Shown: positions 26,149 to 34,978 of the stretch, piece after piece | How positions within the stretch are numbered: position 1 is the first letter of the stretch | Layout: each line of letters opens with the position of its first letter | Assembly: GCA_946221915.1 (NCBI GenBank) | Contig: CAMIKG010000011.1 | Location: 1-64,000 of the forward strand | Source of the DNA: an uncultured Erwinia sp. | Lineage (GTDB): Bacteria; Pseudomonadota; Gammaproteobacteria; Enterobacterales; Enterobacteriaceae | Direction of reading: 5' to 3' | DNA: 64,000 nucleotides | Made by a program: the position numbers and the translations under genes | The notes under the pieces: generated by a model | Database searches by the model: none | What the model saw: only the letters and a program-made list of their open reading frames with translations | Told to the model about the DNA's origin: nothing

Positions 26149-26421
26149 AAGTCCTCAAAATTTATCAATAATATGTGGAAAGGGTTAAACCCACACCAAC
26201 TCTCCCTGGCGGGGGCGCGGCATGATAATCACAGCTATCGGCAGCGTCTTTGATCCCAGCAGGGTAAAACGAAACATTTTTTATCCAGTTCATCTTGCTG
26301 GCAGGGAGGTGCCTGGTCTGGCGGCGGGTAAAGTCGATCACGATTGCCGTTTGCTGGCGCAGGGGGGAACAACAGGAGAGAAAGCTACTCCCCCATCTCG
26401 CGACAGGGGAGGGGGATGACG

Positions 26422-28131
26422 TTACTTTTTACCGTTCGGTTTCAGCTGTTCGCCTGGCTTAAGGGCAAACAGCTCATCGTCGCGGGTGGAGTAACGTACC
26501 GTACCGTCTGGCATCAGGTAGGCGCCTTCGGTGAATCCTGCGCCGTTAAGGAAGGGCGCGACGGCATCAGGTTTATTACTGAATGCCGCTTCCAGCGCGA
26601 GCAGCGCATACGGCGCGATATTGTCGATGCTGGCATATTCTGCCTGAAGATTATCGACAAAAAAGCCGTTAATGCGTTTGGTATTGAGGATATTGCTGGC
26701 CACACGATCCGCCAGCGTCAGATACGCTTTGTTGCCCGTCGCCTGCCACAGGTCGATCAGCGCAAAGATGGCGTACGGCTCATTGTTATCCGTCGTCATA
26801 TTCAGCTTATTGTCAGCGCCGCCGGGTTTGCCAATATCGCCCAGTCCCTGGCCTTTGGCGATACCGTGCGCGACTTTCCACAGGGCGTCATCCTGCTCCA
26901 GCGTCCAGGCGCGGGCGTAGGAGAGCAGAAACTCGTTGCCCGCCGCATAAGGTTTTAGTTCAGTGCCTTTTTTGCCGTAATAACCATCGCGTTTTAATAC
27001 GTAACCGGAAAGATCCATGCCGTTTGCCAGCAGCGGGCGGAAGGTATTCGACTGCTCATCATAGGCATAGTGGGCAAAAGCTTTCAGGCCATCCAGCGTC
27101 CATTTTTTGAGGTCGTTACCGTCGTTGCCCAGCGATTTCGCCAGCGCCAGCTGCATCAGGGCGTTTTCTGAATAGAGCGTGCTGGTTCTGCCTTTCAGCA
27201 GCATATTGCCTTCCAGCGCGTCTGCCCCCAGCTCCGGGCCAAACTGGCGCTGTGCACGGTCGCCGTACTTCGAGTTAGTGTCAGTATCATCGCTGGTTTC
27301 CGCGCGTTTTAGCGGCTGAGTAAACTGATACACGCCCAGGCCGGTTTTCTTGTCGCGCGGCAACACGTACTGTTCGGCCAGCCGCTTCGCCCACGTCAGG
27401 GCGCCAGCATCATGGTCATATTGATAGAGTACGGATGCGGAATAGATCAGGTCGTTACCGGCATTGAGGAAGCTCAGTCCTTTGGTGGCGAAAAACGGCG
27501 GCTGCTGCTCAAAATCACTTTGCCACAGCTTGCCCATCGCTTTGCCATATTCACCGTGGCGGCTGGTTTCCAGCGTTTTCCAGTCATAGACATGCGCATT
27601 CCAGAACGCTTTGATAAAGCGCGCGGTCGCCTGATCGTTTACCGCAAACATCAGGTCGTAATAGGGATAGGCGTTTTTCAGTTCGTGCACCTGCTCTTTT
27701 TCGCTCGGGCCTTCTGGCTGCAGCGTGCGCAGATCGACAAAGCGATGTCCGCCCCACAGCAGCAGTCCGCTGGCATCCTGATAATGTTCGAAGTAGTAGC
27801 GGATGTTATCTTCGGCGCGCTGCTTATATTTCGCCTCACCGGTCAGGTTGGTTAACCCCGCCAGTACCCGCATCAGGTTTTGCTGGGCGGAAAAGTTAGA
27901 CAGCACCGCTTTTTTGCCGTCAGGGAACACCCATTCCAGTTGCTTGCCGTTGCGCGGGTTCACGCCATTCGCCAGCAGCGGAACGCTATGACCATATTTA
28001 TCACCTGCCTGAGTGAACACCGTATCGGCAAACAGCTTTACGCTGCTCAGGCGTTCACTGTCCTGCGCGCCTGCGGCAAAAGAGAAGGTGCTGATAGCGG
28101 CAACAGCCAGCGCTATTTTGGATATCTTCAT
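26422..28131 (-). CDS. Periplasmic pectate lyase, family PL2
   Basis: Cleaves polygalacturonate or oligogalacturonides by beta-elimination. A signal peptide (MKISKIALAVAAISTFSFAAGA) sends the 569-residue precursor to the periplasm. The family-2 active site is readable: WGGHRF (His129), VHELK (Glu150) and SRHGEY (Arg191, His192). These keep the exact spacing of the metal ligands and catalytic Arg of Yersinia PL2A (His109, Glu130, Arg171, His172), a constant offset of 20. So it should be a metal-assisted lyase, probably exo-acting like other PL2 enzymes. The start follows GAGGAAAATA. It lies 69 bp downstream of a KdgM-type porin in the same direction, which would deliver its substrate. Confidence 0.9.
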   Translation of the reverse strand: MKISKIALAVAAISTFSFAAGAQDSERLSSVKLFADTVFTQAGDKYGHSVPLLANGVNPRNGKQLEWVFPDGKKAVLSNFSAQQNLMRVLAGLTNLTGEAKYKQRAEDNIRYYFEHYQDASGLLLWGGHRFVDLRTLQPEGPSEKEQVHELKNAYPYYDLMFAVNDQATARFIKAFWNAHVYDWKTLETSRHGEYGKAMGKLWQSDFEQQPPFFATKGLSFLNAGNDLIYSASVLYQYDHDAGALTWAKRLAEQYVLPRDKKTGLGVYQFTQPLKRAETSDDTDTNSKYGDRAQRQFGPELGADALEGNMLLKGRTSTLYSENALMQLALAKSLGNDGNDLKKWTLDGLKAFAHYAYDEQSNTFRPLLANGMDLSGYVLKRDGYYGKKGTELKPYAAGNEFLLSYARAWTLEQDDALWKVAHGIAKGQGLGDIGKPGGADNKLNMTTDNNEPYAIFALIDLWQATGNKAYLTLADRVASNILNTKRINGFFVDNLQAEYASIDNIAPYALLALEAAFSNKPDAVAPFLNGAGFTEGAYLMPDGTVRYSTRDDELFALKPGEQLKPNGKK

Positions 28132-28200
28132 TATTTTCCTCGTAATAAAAATAAGGGTTTCCATCGGGTCTTATGTTTTTATCAGGCTATCGCTCAGCGA

Positions 28201-28902
28201 TCAGAAACTGTATTTCACGCCGACGCGGTAACGGGTTTGTCTTTCATCGGTAAGTTTGCTGCCGGAAACATTGCCGATGGCCATATAAGGCGACCAGTTT
28301 TTATCCAGCTTATAGGTGAGTTTGAAATCATGCGTCCAGTCGTAGCTCTCATTATCGGCGAGCACCACGCCTGCGGAGTTGGCTTTCTTATAATCCAGCT
28401 CGTAATCCAGCTGAAAGTCTTTCAGGAATTTCCAGGAAAGGACGCTGGTTAAGTTATAGCCGTTTTCTGAGGTGTCTTTCTGTGTGCCGATATTACTGGA
28501 GTTGCGCTTGTAATAAGGACGGTAGCGCAGTGAGGCGCTGACGTCATCGGTGAGGTTTACTTTACCGCGCAGATAGGGGCGATAATTGTTCGCTGACGAG
28601 CTGCTATCCAGTGAAAAGCCCGGCTCAATCTGGAAAGTTTTATTAAATTTGTGCACATAACTCGCCACCACTTCGGTGCCATTGCTGACAGTTTCATCAA
28701 AGGCTTTATCTTTATCCTGTGCGCCTTTCCATTTACCTTCCAGCGATAAACCAAAACCGTTGGCAAAGCGGTGCGAGACAGACAGGCGATCTTTATGATT
28801 ATTTCCGCCACTGTCGTTGGTTTCATGGCGATAATCAAAGGTTACGGCGTGAGCGGAAAGCGTGATGAGAGGTACTGTTAATAATAAAATTGAACGCAAC
28901 AT
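28201..28902 (-). CDS. kdgM: Oligogalacturonate-specific porin, KdgM family
   Basis: A 233-residue monomeric outer-membrane channel for acidic oligosaccharides. The signal peptide ends SAHA, the chain is built of alternating beta-strands typical of the 12-strand KdgM barrel, and it ends RYRVGVKYSF with a terminal Phe. Arg and Lys are frequent in the strands, as suits a pore for oligogalacturonates. It is upstream of, and probably co-transcribed with, the PL2 lyase. A KdgR-like site ~390 bp upstream suggests induction by pectin breakdown products. Confidence 0.88.
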   Translation of the reverse strand: MLRSILLLTVPLITLSAHAVTFDYRHETNDSGGNNHKDRLSVSHRFANGFGLSLEGKWKGAQDKDKAFDETVSNGTEVVASYVHKFNKTFQIEPGFSLDSSSSANNYRPYLRGKVNLTDDVSASLRYRPYYKRNSSNIGTQKDTSENGYNLTSVLSWKFLKDFQLDYELDYKKANSAGVVLADNESYDWTHDFKLTYKLDKNWSPYMAIGNVSGSKLTDERQTRYRVGVKYSF

Positions 28903-29700
28903 ACGGGCCTCTATTTTTATAGTCCAAAGGTAGAGATATTCTCTGCCAGCAAGCAGAGGAGGTGACGACAGTTAATTTGTTATTTCTTTTTTATTTATTT
29001 GTGAATCAGTAACTATTTTTATCAAGCTGACTGGCTTGCTGTTAATTAAGGTAAAGCATTGCCTGCAGCAATATGCCGCATCAGGTTATTAATATTCGGG
29101 CGTATACCGTCCTTCTCTCCGTAAACAGGGCTAATTCCCTGATAGCGGGAAAGAGGCGAAAACAGACTGGCGCTGAGATGTCATTCTCTGCCATTTCGCG
29201 TAGAGGGAGTGGATGAACTCAGGTCGTTATTCCATATGGCGCAGCTCCTGACAGAACATTTCATGTTTGTGAATTTAATTTTACATAAAATGAAACGTTG
29301 TTTTGAGATCGAGATCTGACTCTGGCAATGTTGTGATGGACTATTTTCCCCGCGGGTTATAAAGATAATCCTGGTAGGTTTTACTGCTTTAAATCATCAG
29401 GTTAAGTGTGGATTGCAGGTTCTGTTGTGGTTTTCTGTTGCGCTGCGATTTTAAATCGCCTGCCAGCATTTAAATTTATTCCTGGATAAAACAGCAGGCG
29501 CAGCGCGATCGGTCAGCAGAATTAAGGCGAGGTTGCGCTGCCACGGGACCTGCAAAAACTGGCTGGCCGCAAAGCTTAAACAGAAGGTAAACAGCTTGAT
29601 GGAGGACGTTGATTTAGCAGCTTTTCCGCACAACACTCAGGAAAAAATGCCTGTCTGTGCGGCGGAAAATAAGAATATCGTTACCTCTGGAGCATTCATA
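28903..29700. other. Long gene-free region between kdgM and the LuxR-type gene
   Basis: About 800 bp, AT-richer than its surroundings, with no convincing gene. It contains a KdgR-like site at 29289. A minus-strand frame of ~60 codons near 29451-29636 (SIKLFTFCLSFAASQF...) resembles membrane protein debris but has no ribosome site. Room and composition suggest large regulatory regions for the two divergent genes, or a deletion scar. Confidence 0.6.
29289..29307. promoter_or_regulatory. KdgR-like operator
   Basis: AATGAAACGTTGTTTTGAG fits the KdgR consensus AATRAAAYRNYRTTTYATT at the first 16 positions and fails only at the last three. KdgR represses pectin genes until 2-keto-3-deoxygluconate appears. 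It is the only good match seen between the divergent kdgM and LuxR-type genes. Confidence 0.55.
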
Positions 29701-30269
29701 TGATCATCTATGGCAGGGACCGTTTTTACATTGATGGCATAAAGCGAATTCTTGCTGAACTGAAACGGGAACGGGGCGGAGAAAGCGGTGGCGCGCCTTC
29801 GTGTATCTATGTCACCGCCGGAATGGATATACAGCAGATGTACTCGCTGTTGTTCACCCACCCGCCTGTTCATCTTTCCATTTTTATCACCTCTGAGCGC
29901 TATTTCGATTCTTTCCATCAGCTGTTTCCCGGTCTGACCAAGCTCTGCCTGTCTGAAAAGCTGGGTGCAGAGGAGCTGCGTCAGGCACTGCGGGTGATGA
30001 GTCTGCTGTCTGAGCAGAACCAGAGCGCAGGCTATCTGCCGGACACCTTTAAATTTACCGATGCTGAACAGCAGATCATGACGCTTATTCTGCACGGCCA
30101 TTCACTGGACGATATTGCGCGCATCCGCGGCGTCAGCCCGATCACCGTTAGCGTGCAGCGCAATAGTTTAATGAAGCGCACGGGAACAAAAAGCCTGCAG
30201 GAACTCTGTTCGCTCTACGCGGCAATACGGGCGAAACAGCGTAACATCAACAGAACGCATCACTCTTAA
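29701..30269 (+). CDS. Orphan LuxR-type transcription regulator
   Basis: A 189-residue protein with a C-terminal GerE/LuxR helix-turn-helix at about 118-175 (FTDAEQQIMTLILHGHSL, then IARIRGVSPITVSVQRNSL). The N-terminal ~110 residues lack the phosphoacceptor pattern of response regulators, so it resembles RcsA- or BglJ-like orphan regulators that are not phosphorylated. BglJ and RcsA work as heterodimers with RcsB; whether this one does is open. It is divergent from the kdgM-lyase pair. The start ATG follows TGGAGCATTC. Confidence 0.75.
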
Positions 30270-30320
30270 AGTGGGTATAAGCCGGGCGTTAAGCCCCTTT
30301 ATTCCGCTACCACATCCTTG

Positions 30321-30348
30321 CAGCCCTGTTTAATAAACCGCAGGGCTG
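30321..30348. terminator. Possible terminator between LuxR-type gene and hiuH
   Basis: CAGCCCTG...CAGGGCTG with a TTTAATAAA-rich loop between convergent genes, itself enclosed by AGCCCCTTT/AAAGGGGCT. There is no clean T-run. Confidence 0.4.
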
Positions 30349-30391
30349 GCGAGAGGTTAAAATCATGCGGGCAAAAAGGGGCTGCCGGGTA

Positions 30392-30802
30392 TTAACTGCC
30401 GCGATAGGTGGAATAGCCGTACTGGCTCAGCAGCAGCGGAACATGATAGTGCTCATCCGTTTTGCTGATGTGAAACTCCACCGGAATTTCCGGGAAAAAC
30501 GTCTCCTGCTGCTGTGATTTAAAATAGGCGCCGGTTTTGAAAATCACCCGGTAATCACCTGCGGCAGGCGCTTTCTCAGGCCATAATGCCTTGATACGCC
30601 CATCCTGATCGGTCGTGCCGCTATTGAGCTTTTCCCAGCCATCGGCTTTTTTCTGCTCCAGCACCACTTCCACGCCCGCGGTGGGTTTCCCGGTCTGCTG
30701 ATTAAGAATATGCACGCTCAGCAGGTTTTTTCCCGCAGCCATGGCGAGTGCCGGGGTCATCAGGACCACAGAGGCGACGGCGGCCAGTAAATGTTTTTTC
30801 AT
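30392..30802 (-). CDS. hiuH: Periplasmic 5-hydroxyisourate hydrolase HiuH
   Basis: Transthyretin-related enzyme that hydrolyses 5-hydroxyisourate, the product of urate oxidation. The signal peptide (MKKHLLAAVASVVLMTPALA) predicts export, as for E. coli HiuH (YedX). Catalytic-type motifs are the His near the mature N terminus (LSVHILNQQTGKP) and the C-terminal tetrapeptide YRGS. Length is 136 residues. It is divergent from hprRS with an HprR/CusR-type palindrome between, as in E. coli, so it should respond to oxidative or chlorine stress. The start follows GAGGAGCAAC; an ATG 57 bp upstream is unlikely because it would mask the signal peptide. Confidence 0.93.
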   Translation of the reverse strand: MKKHLLAAVASVVLMTPALAMAAGKNLLSVHILNQQTGKPTAGVEVVLEQKKADGWEKLNSGTTDQDGRIKALWPEKAPAAGDYRVIFKTGAYFKSQQQETFFPEIPVEFHISKTDEHYHVPLLLSQYGYSTYRGS

Positions 30803-30870
30803 GTGTTGCTCCTCAGTGAAAGTACCGCAGCCATTTATAGCGGATAGCGCCGCCAGCAACCTGACAGCAA

Positions 30871-30888
30871 CATGACAATTCTGTCATG
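30871..30888. promoter_or_regulatory. HprR/CusR-type operator
   Basis: CATGACAATTCTGTCATG is an 18-bp palindrome with two central mismatches. It lies 50 bp before hprR and 68 bp before hiuH. It resembles the CusR box (ATGACAANNTTGTCAT) and the HprR box (CATTACAAAATTGTAATG), so the regulator encoded next to it is the likely ligand. Confidence 0.8.
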
Positions 30889-30938
30889 CAGGCCGGATGT
30901 TCAGGACACCTTTCACAACCTGTGGCACACTGCTCGCC

Positions 30939-31619
30939 ATGAAGATTCTGCTGATTGAAGATAACCAGAAAACCCGCGACTGGGTTAGCCAGGGGCTGCG
31001 GGAAGCGGGCTACGTGGTGGATTGCGTCCATGACGGCCGCGACGGTTTGCATCTGGCGCTGCAGGAAAATTATGCGCTGATTATTCTGGATATTATGTTG
31101 CCAGGCATGGATGGCTGGCAGATTTTGCGCTTATTACGCACCGCACGCCAGACGCCGGTTATCTGCCTGACCGCGCGCGATTCAGTCGCCGATCGGGTCA
31201 GGGGACTGGAGTCCGGCGCCAATGATTATCTGATTAAACCCTTCTCTTTTGCCGAATTACTGGCGCGTATTCGTTCGCAGCTCAGAACGCACTTTCCAGC
31301 GCAGGCCATGCTGAAGGTGGACGATCTGGAAATGGACCCGGTGCGCCAGACGGTGGTCAGGGAAGGGCTGGCGATTACGCTGACCCGCAGAGAGTTTGCG
31401 CTGCTCTGGCTGCTAGCCTCGCGAGTGGATGAAATTGTGCCGCGCACGTTAATCGCCAGTGAAGTCTGGGGGATTAATTTTGACAGTGAAACCAATACCG
31501 TCGATGTCGCGATACGCCGCCTGCGCAGTAAAGTGGACGATCCCTTTGCCAGAAAAATCATTCATACGGTGAGAGGAATGGGATACCGGCTGATATCAGG
31601 AAACGGCCCGCATGCGTAA
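30939..31619 (+). CDS. hprR: Response regulator HprR
   Basis: OmpR-type regulator of 226 residues. The receiver domain has the acidic pocket IEDN near residue 6, the phosphoacceptor Asp51 in LILDIMLPG, and Lys100. A winged-helix DNA-binding domain follows, with LTRREFALLWLL near 152. It belongs to the CusR/HprR branch. In E. coli HprSR senses hydrogen peroxide or hypochlorous acid and controls hiuH and the msrPQ repair system. The start MKILLIEDN is chosen by homology, as no strong ribosome site is seen. Its last eight bases overlap hprS. Confidence 0.92.
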   Translation: MKILLIEDNQKTRDWVSQGLREAGYVVDCVHDGRDGLHLALQENYALIILDIMLPGMDGWQILRLLRTARQTPVICLTARDSVADRVRGLESGANDYLIKPFSFAELLARIRSQLRTHFPAQAMLKVDDLEMDPVRQTVVREGLAITLTRREFALLWLLASRVDEIVPRTLIASEVWGINFDSETNTVDVAIRRLRSKVDDPFARKIIHTVRGMGYRLISGNGPHA

Positions 31620-32994
31620 TTTATCGTTAACGGCGCGGCTTACGCTGGCGTTTACGCTGCTGATGGTGCTCGCCTGCAGCGGCATCAGCTGGACGCTGTA
31701 TCACGCACTGGACAAAGAGCTGACCTGGCGGGACGAGCAAACGCTGCTCAACCGCGCCAGACAAATGCAGCAGCTGATGCAGGATGGCGCCCGCCCCGAA
31801 ACCCTGCCGCTCTACTTTAACCGGATGGTGGATACCCGGCAGGACATTCTGCTGGTGCGTTCGGCATCCGGTGACGATGTCAGCATTAACCATACCGGCG
31901 TCCAGCTTCCTCAGGATGGGCAATCTCCGCCAGCACAGGAGATTAGCGCCACATCGCTGCGCCGTTTTACGGCGGCCAGTGGCGTGGATGTGGCAGCGAT
32001 CAGCGCCATCGGTAAAATCGGTGCAACGCCGGTTACGATTACCGTCGCCAGAGTGGCGACCGAGCGTGCGCGCATGCTGAAACAATATCGTCGCAACAGT
32101 TTGCTGGTGTGTCTGCTGACTATCTTCACTGGTGCACTGCTCAGCCCTTTTCTTATCCGGCGTGGCCTGCGGGCGATTACACATCTCAGCCAGATCACCG
32201 CAGAGACCGATAGCGGCAGGCTCAGTGAACCTGTTCCCGTCACTACACTGCCAGCGGAACTGCTGCCGCTCGGCAATGCGCTGAATACTATGCGGCAACG
32301 ATTAGCCAGCGATTTTAGCCGCCTGACACAATTTGCCGACGACCTGGCGCACGAATTACGCACGCCGGTCACCATCCTGCTGGGGCAAAATCAGGTCGCG
32401 CTTAGCCGGACAAGAAGTACGGAGGAGTATCAGCAACTGCTCGCTGCAAATATTGATGAGCTGGAAGGATTAGCGCGCCTGACAGATAACATCCTGTTTC
32501 TGGCACGGGCCGAGCACCACAACATCAGACTCAACAGAACGCGCTTGTTGCTGACGGAAGAACTGGAAAATATTACTGACTTTCTCGCGCCTCTGGCGGA
32601 AGAGAAAGCGATACAGATTATTATCCGCAGTGCAGGGGAGACCGTGGCCGATAAACTGCTGCTGCAACGGGCGCTGACCAATCTTATCAGCAATGCGATA
32701 CGCTATGCGCCCGGCCAGTCGACGATTATTATCCGCAGTTACGCTGAACAGGGGCGCGATAGGATTGAGGTGGCGAACCAGGGCAGTGAACTGTTTGCCA
32801 CCGGGAGGCTTTTCCAGCGTTTCTGGCGCGATGACAGCGCGCGCCACACGCCAGGCACTGGCTTGGGTCTGGCGCTGGTGAAGGCCATCGCTGAACTGCA
32901 CGGCGGCGAAGCGTTTTATCGTCATGACAAGGGATATAATATTTTTGGTCTTACTGTGGCGTGGGAAGTTAATAGAGAGCGGGTCGAAGAGTGA
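31612..32994 (+). CDS. hprS: Sensor histidine kinase HprS
   Basis: A 460-residue inner-membrane kinase of the heavy-metal-sensor (CusS-like) family. Two membrane segments at about 10-30 and 163-182 frame a ~130-residue periplasmic domain. HAMP follows at about 183-235, then the HisKA phosphoacceptor His247 in DDLAHELRTPV and an ATPase domain ending with GTGLGLALVKAIAELHGG. Met72, Met155 and Cys167 lie where E. coli HprS has the redox-active Met72, Met153 and Cys165. This supports reactive-chlorine or peroxide sensing rather than copper. It overlaps hprR by eight bases. About 270 bp without features follow. Confidence 0.92.
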   Translation: MRNLSLTARLTLAFTLLMVLACSGISWTLYHALDKELTWRDEQTLLNRARQMQQLMQDGARPETLPLYFNRMVDTRQDILLVRSASGDDVSINHTGVQLPQDGQSPPAQEISATSLRRFTAASGVDVAAISAIGKIGATPVTITVARVATERARMLKQYRRNSLLVCLLTIFTGALLSPFLIRRGLRAITHLSQITAETDSGRLSEPVPVTTLPAELLPLGNALNTMRQRLASDFSRLTQFADDLAHELRTPVTILLGQNQVALSRTRSTEEYQQLLAANIDELEGLARLTDNILFLARAEHHNIRLNRTRLLLTEELENITDFLAPLAEEKAIQIIIRSAGETVADKLLLQRALTNLISNAIRYAPGQSTIIIRSYAEQGRDRIEVANQGSELFATGRLFQRFWRDDSARHTPGTGLGLALVKAIAELHGGEAFYRHDKGYNIFGLTVAWEVNRERVEE

Positions 32995-33263
32995 ATTAAT
33001 TTGGCCTGCCGCTTAATAAAATTAGCATCCTGCCGATCGTTCAGACTGACGCCGGTCACAGGGAAATAACCGATTTGCCATGCCTGAGTCTGCTCATTAT
33101 GGTTTGTCACAATCTCCTGATAACTTGTCTGACATCATAAATACTGATGTTTCAGGGATGACGTAGCGCCCTGGTTTATCGATAATAGCCCATCATATTG
33201 CGCCGGGAACGGCTTCCCGTCCAGGACGAGTCTGGCAATAAACAGGAGTGTTGATGCGTCATT

Positions 33264-34421
33264 ATGCTTAAATCTTTTTCACGCTTTCTCAGTGACAGCG
33301 GATTTCTTCTGTTACCGGTGATGCTGTTTGTGCTACTGACAGCGTTTTTTGGCCTGTTTTACCTGCTGTTTGGCGATGCGTTTTTCAATACGCTTTTCGG
33401 ACCGGTTGGTGTGATAGTGCTGATCGCGGTGACGCTGATCTTCCACTACGCGGCTTCCGCATTGATGAACATCGCTGATGACGACAGCACCGCACCAGCC
33501 CGGGGAGCGGCACGCCCTGCGGCAAAGGCGCGTCACAAGCCCAGGGCGCGTCACAAACCCGCAGCCAGCGCCACCGCTGCCGTGCGTCATCAACCTGCCA
33601 TCAGCAGCCCGCAGAACCCCGCCAGCCCGGCGATCGCCGAAAACACACCGCGATGGAAAACGGTATTTAAAGGCATAGCGATTATCGGCCTGATGCTGAC
33701 GCCATTCCTCGGTATGTCTGGCATCATCGTGTTTATTGGCATCGTCATCATCACTTTTATGCTGCCGACGGCGCAGAGCCGTTTTATGCGTTATCAGCAA
33801 CTCTTGCCCACCAGCAAAATACGTTCGATGGCGACCGGCATCGTCGAACTGGAAGGTAACTTACTGGCACAGCAGCAAATCGAAGCGCCACTGAGCGGAC
33901 AGCGCTGCATTGGCTATTACCACACCATTGAACGTGAAGAGCGCGGCCGCGATGGCAACACCCGTTACCGGCTGATTCACGAAGAGAAGCGCTGTCAGCC
34001 TTTCAGGCTGCAGGACGGCACGGGTAAGGTACAGGTTGAGGCCGATACGCTGGATTTTCATCTGTTATCGGCTAATAAAACGGTACGCCGGGGGCGTGAG
34101 ATCGAGCGGGAATACCTGCTTGAGCAGGGGCCAAATTATCTGCTGATTGGGCAGGCGGTGCGCCGTGGTGGCGAACAGGTGATCGTGCGTGACAAATTGC
34201 GCCGTGTCTTTGGCATCGCGCCTGCTGGCAATCTCCTGCGTCGCAGCAAACTGGACGCCCTGTTCAGCCGCGCCCGCTACTTTATCGCCGCCACCGCGCT
34301 GGCGGTCGCGCTGTTACTGGTTGCGCCGATTGAGGTGCAGCGCCATCAGGTGATTATCCACTTTGCCCAGTGGCTGTCGTTCACGCACTCTGCACCGTTA
34401 CTTTCCGGGATCGTACAATGA
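33264..34421 (+). CDS. GIDE-domain membrane protein
   Basis: A 385-residue membrane protein resembling the GIDE (DUF3137/MULAN-type) domain that eukaryotic mitochondrial E3 ligases carry between their membrane helices. Two N-terminal hydrophobic segments (about 15-37 and 45-67) precede a basic, Ala/Pro-rich linker (about 73-130) with a repeated ARHKP. A hairpin of hydrophobic segments follows (about 136-165). The GIDE-like beta domain covers 185-330 (MATGIVELEGNLL, RCIGYYHTIERE, EEKRCQPFRLQDGTGK), and a last helix lies near 340-360. There is no RING finger, so no ubiquitin-ligase function is implied. It overlaps the LemA gene by ATGA and belongs to a three-gene operon. Function unknown. Confidence 0.75.
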   Translation: MLKSFSRFLSDSGFLLLPVMLFVLLTAFFGLFYLLFGDAFFNTLFGPVGVIVLIAVTLIFHYAASALMNIADDDSTAPARGAARPAAKARHKPRARHKPAASATAAVRHQPAISSPQNPASPAIAENTPRWKTVFKGIAIIGLMLTPFLGMSGIIVFIGIVIITFMLPTAQSRFMRYQQLLPTSKIRSMATGIVELEGNLLAQQQIEAPLSGQRCIGYYHTIEREERGRDGNTRYRLIHEEKRCQPFRLQDGTGKVQVEADTLDFHLLSANKTVRRGREIEREYLLEQGPNYLLIGQAVRRGGEQVIVRDKLRRVFGIAPAGNLLRRSKLDALFSRARYFIAATALAVALLLVAPIEVQRHQVIIHFAQWLSFTHSAPLLSGIVQ

Positions 34422-34978
34422 ATCTGTTTATCGCTTTATTTATCGTTGCGCTGGTGCTGCTGGGTTGCGGCGGCATGCTGGTGTCCATCTACAACCGGCT
34501 GGTGATGCTGCGTCATAACGTGGATAAAGCCTTTGCCAATATTGATGTGCTGCTGAAACAGCGGGTGGATGAACTGCCTGAACTGCTGAAAGTGGTCAAA
34601 GCCAGCACCGCTTACGAACAGCAGACGTTACAGCAACTCACAGAACTGCGCACTGCCTGGCTGAGCGCAACCCGGCGTGAGGAAAAAGTGGCGCTCGCCA
34701 ACGAGATGAATGGCGCGTTAAAGAGCCTGTTTGCTGTCGCAGAAAATTACCCGCAGCTGCAGGCAAACCAGAGCTTCCTCCAGCTGCAGCAGCGTATTTC
34801 TGAACTGGAAGCGCAGATTGCCGACCGGCGTGAATTCTTTAATGAAAGCGTCACGCTGTATAACGTCGGTATCGATGAGTTTCCCAGTCTGATACTGGCC
34901 AGGCTGATGCATTATCAGCCGCATCCGTTGTTACAGATTACTGCTGAAGAGACGCGTTATGCTGGCATTACCCTTTGA
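34418..34978 (+). CDS. LemA-family protein
   Basis: A 186-residue protein with one N-terminal membrane helix (about 3-24, with a Cys in LGCGG that is not a good lipobox) and a long alpha-helical cytosolic or periplasmic part. The LemA pattern is clear: YNRLVMLRHNVDKAFANIDV near 25-44, LLKQRVDELPELLKVVKA, and RREFFNESVTLYNVGIDEFPS near 140-160. LemA proteins are widespread but their job is unsettled; in Listeria one supplies a presented antigen. It overlaps the GIDE gene (ATGA) and the next gene by 20 bp, showing tight translational coupling. Confidence 0.88.
   Translation: MNLFIALFIVALVLLGCGGMLVSIYNRLVMLRHNVDKAFANIDVLLKQRVDELPELLKVVKASTAYEQQTLQQLTELRTAWLSATRREEKVALANEMNGALKSLFAVAENYPQLQANQSFLQLQQRISELEAQIADRREFFNESVTLYNVGIDEFPSLILARLMHYQPHPLLQITAEETRYAGITL

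Noticed and set aside
31612..32994. Naming the kinase CusS (copper sensor)
   Set aside because: The divergent hiuH gene, absence of cus efflux genes, and the retained Met/Cys positions all point to HprS.
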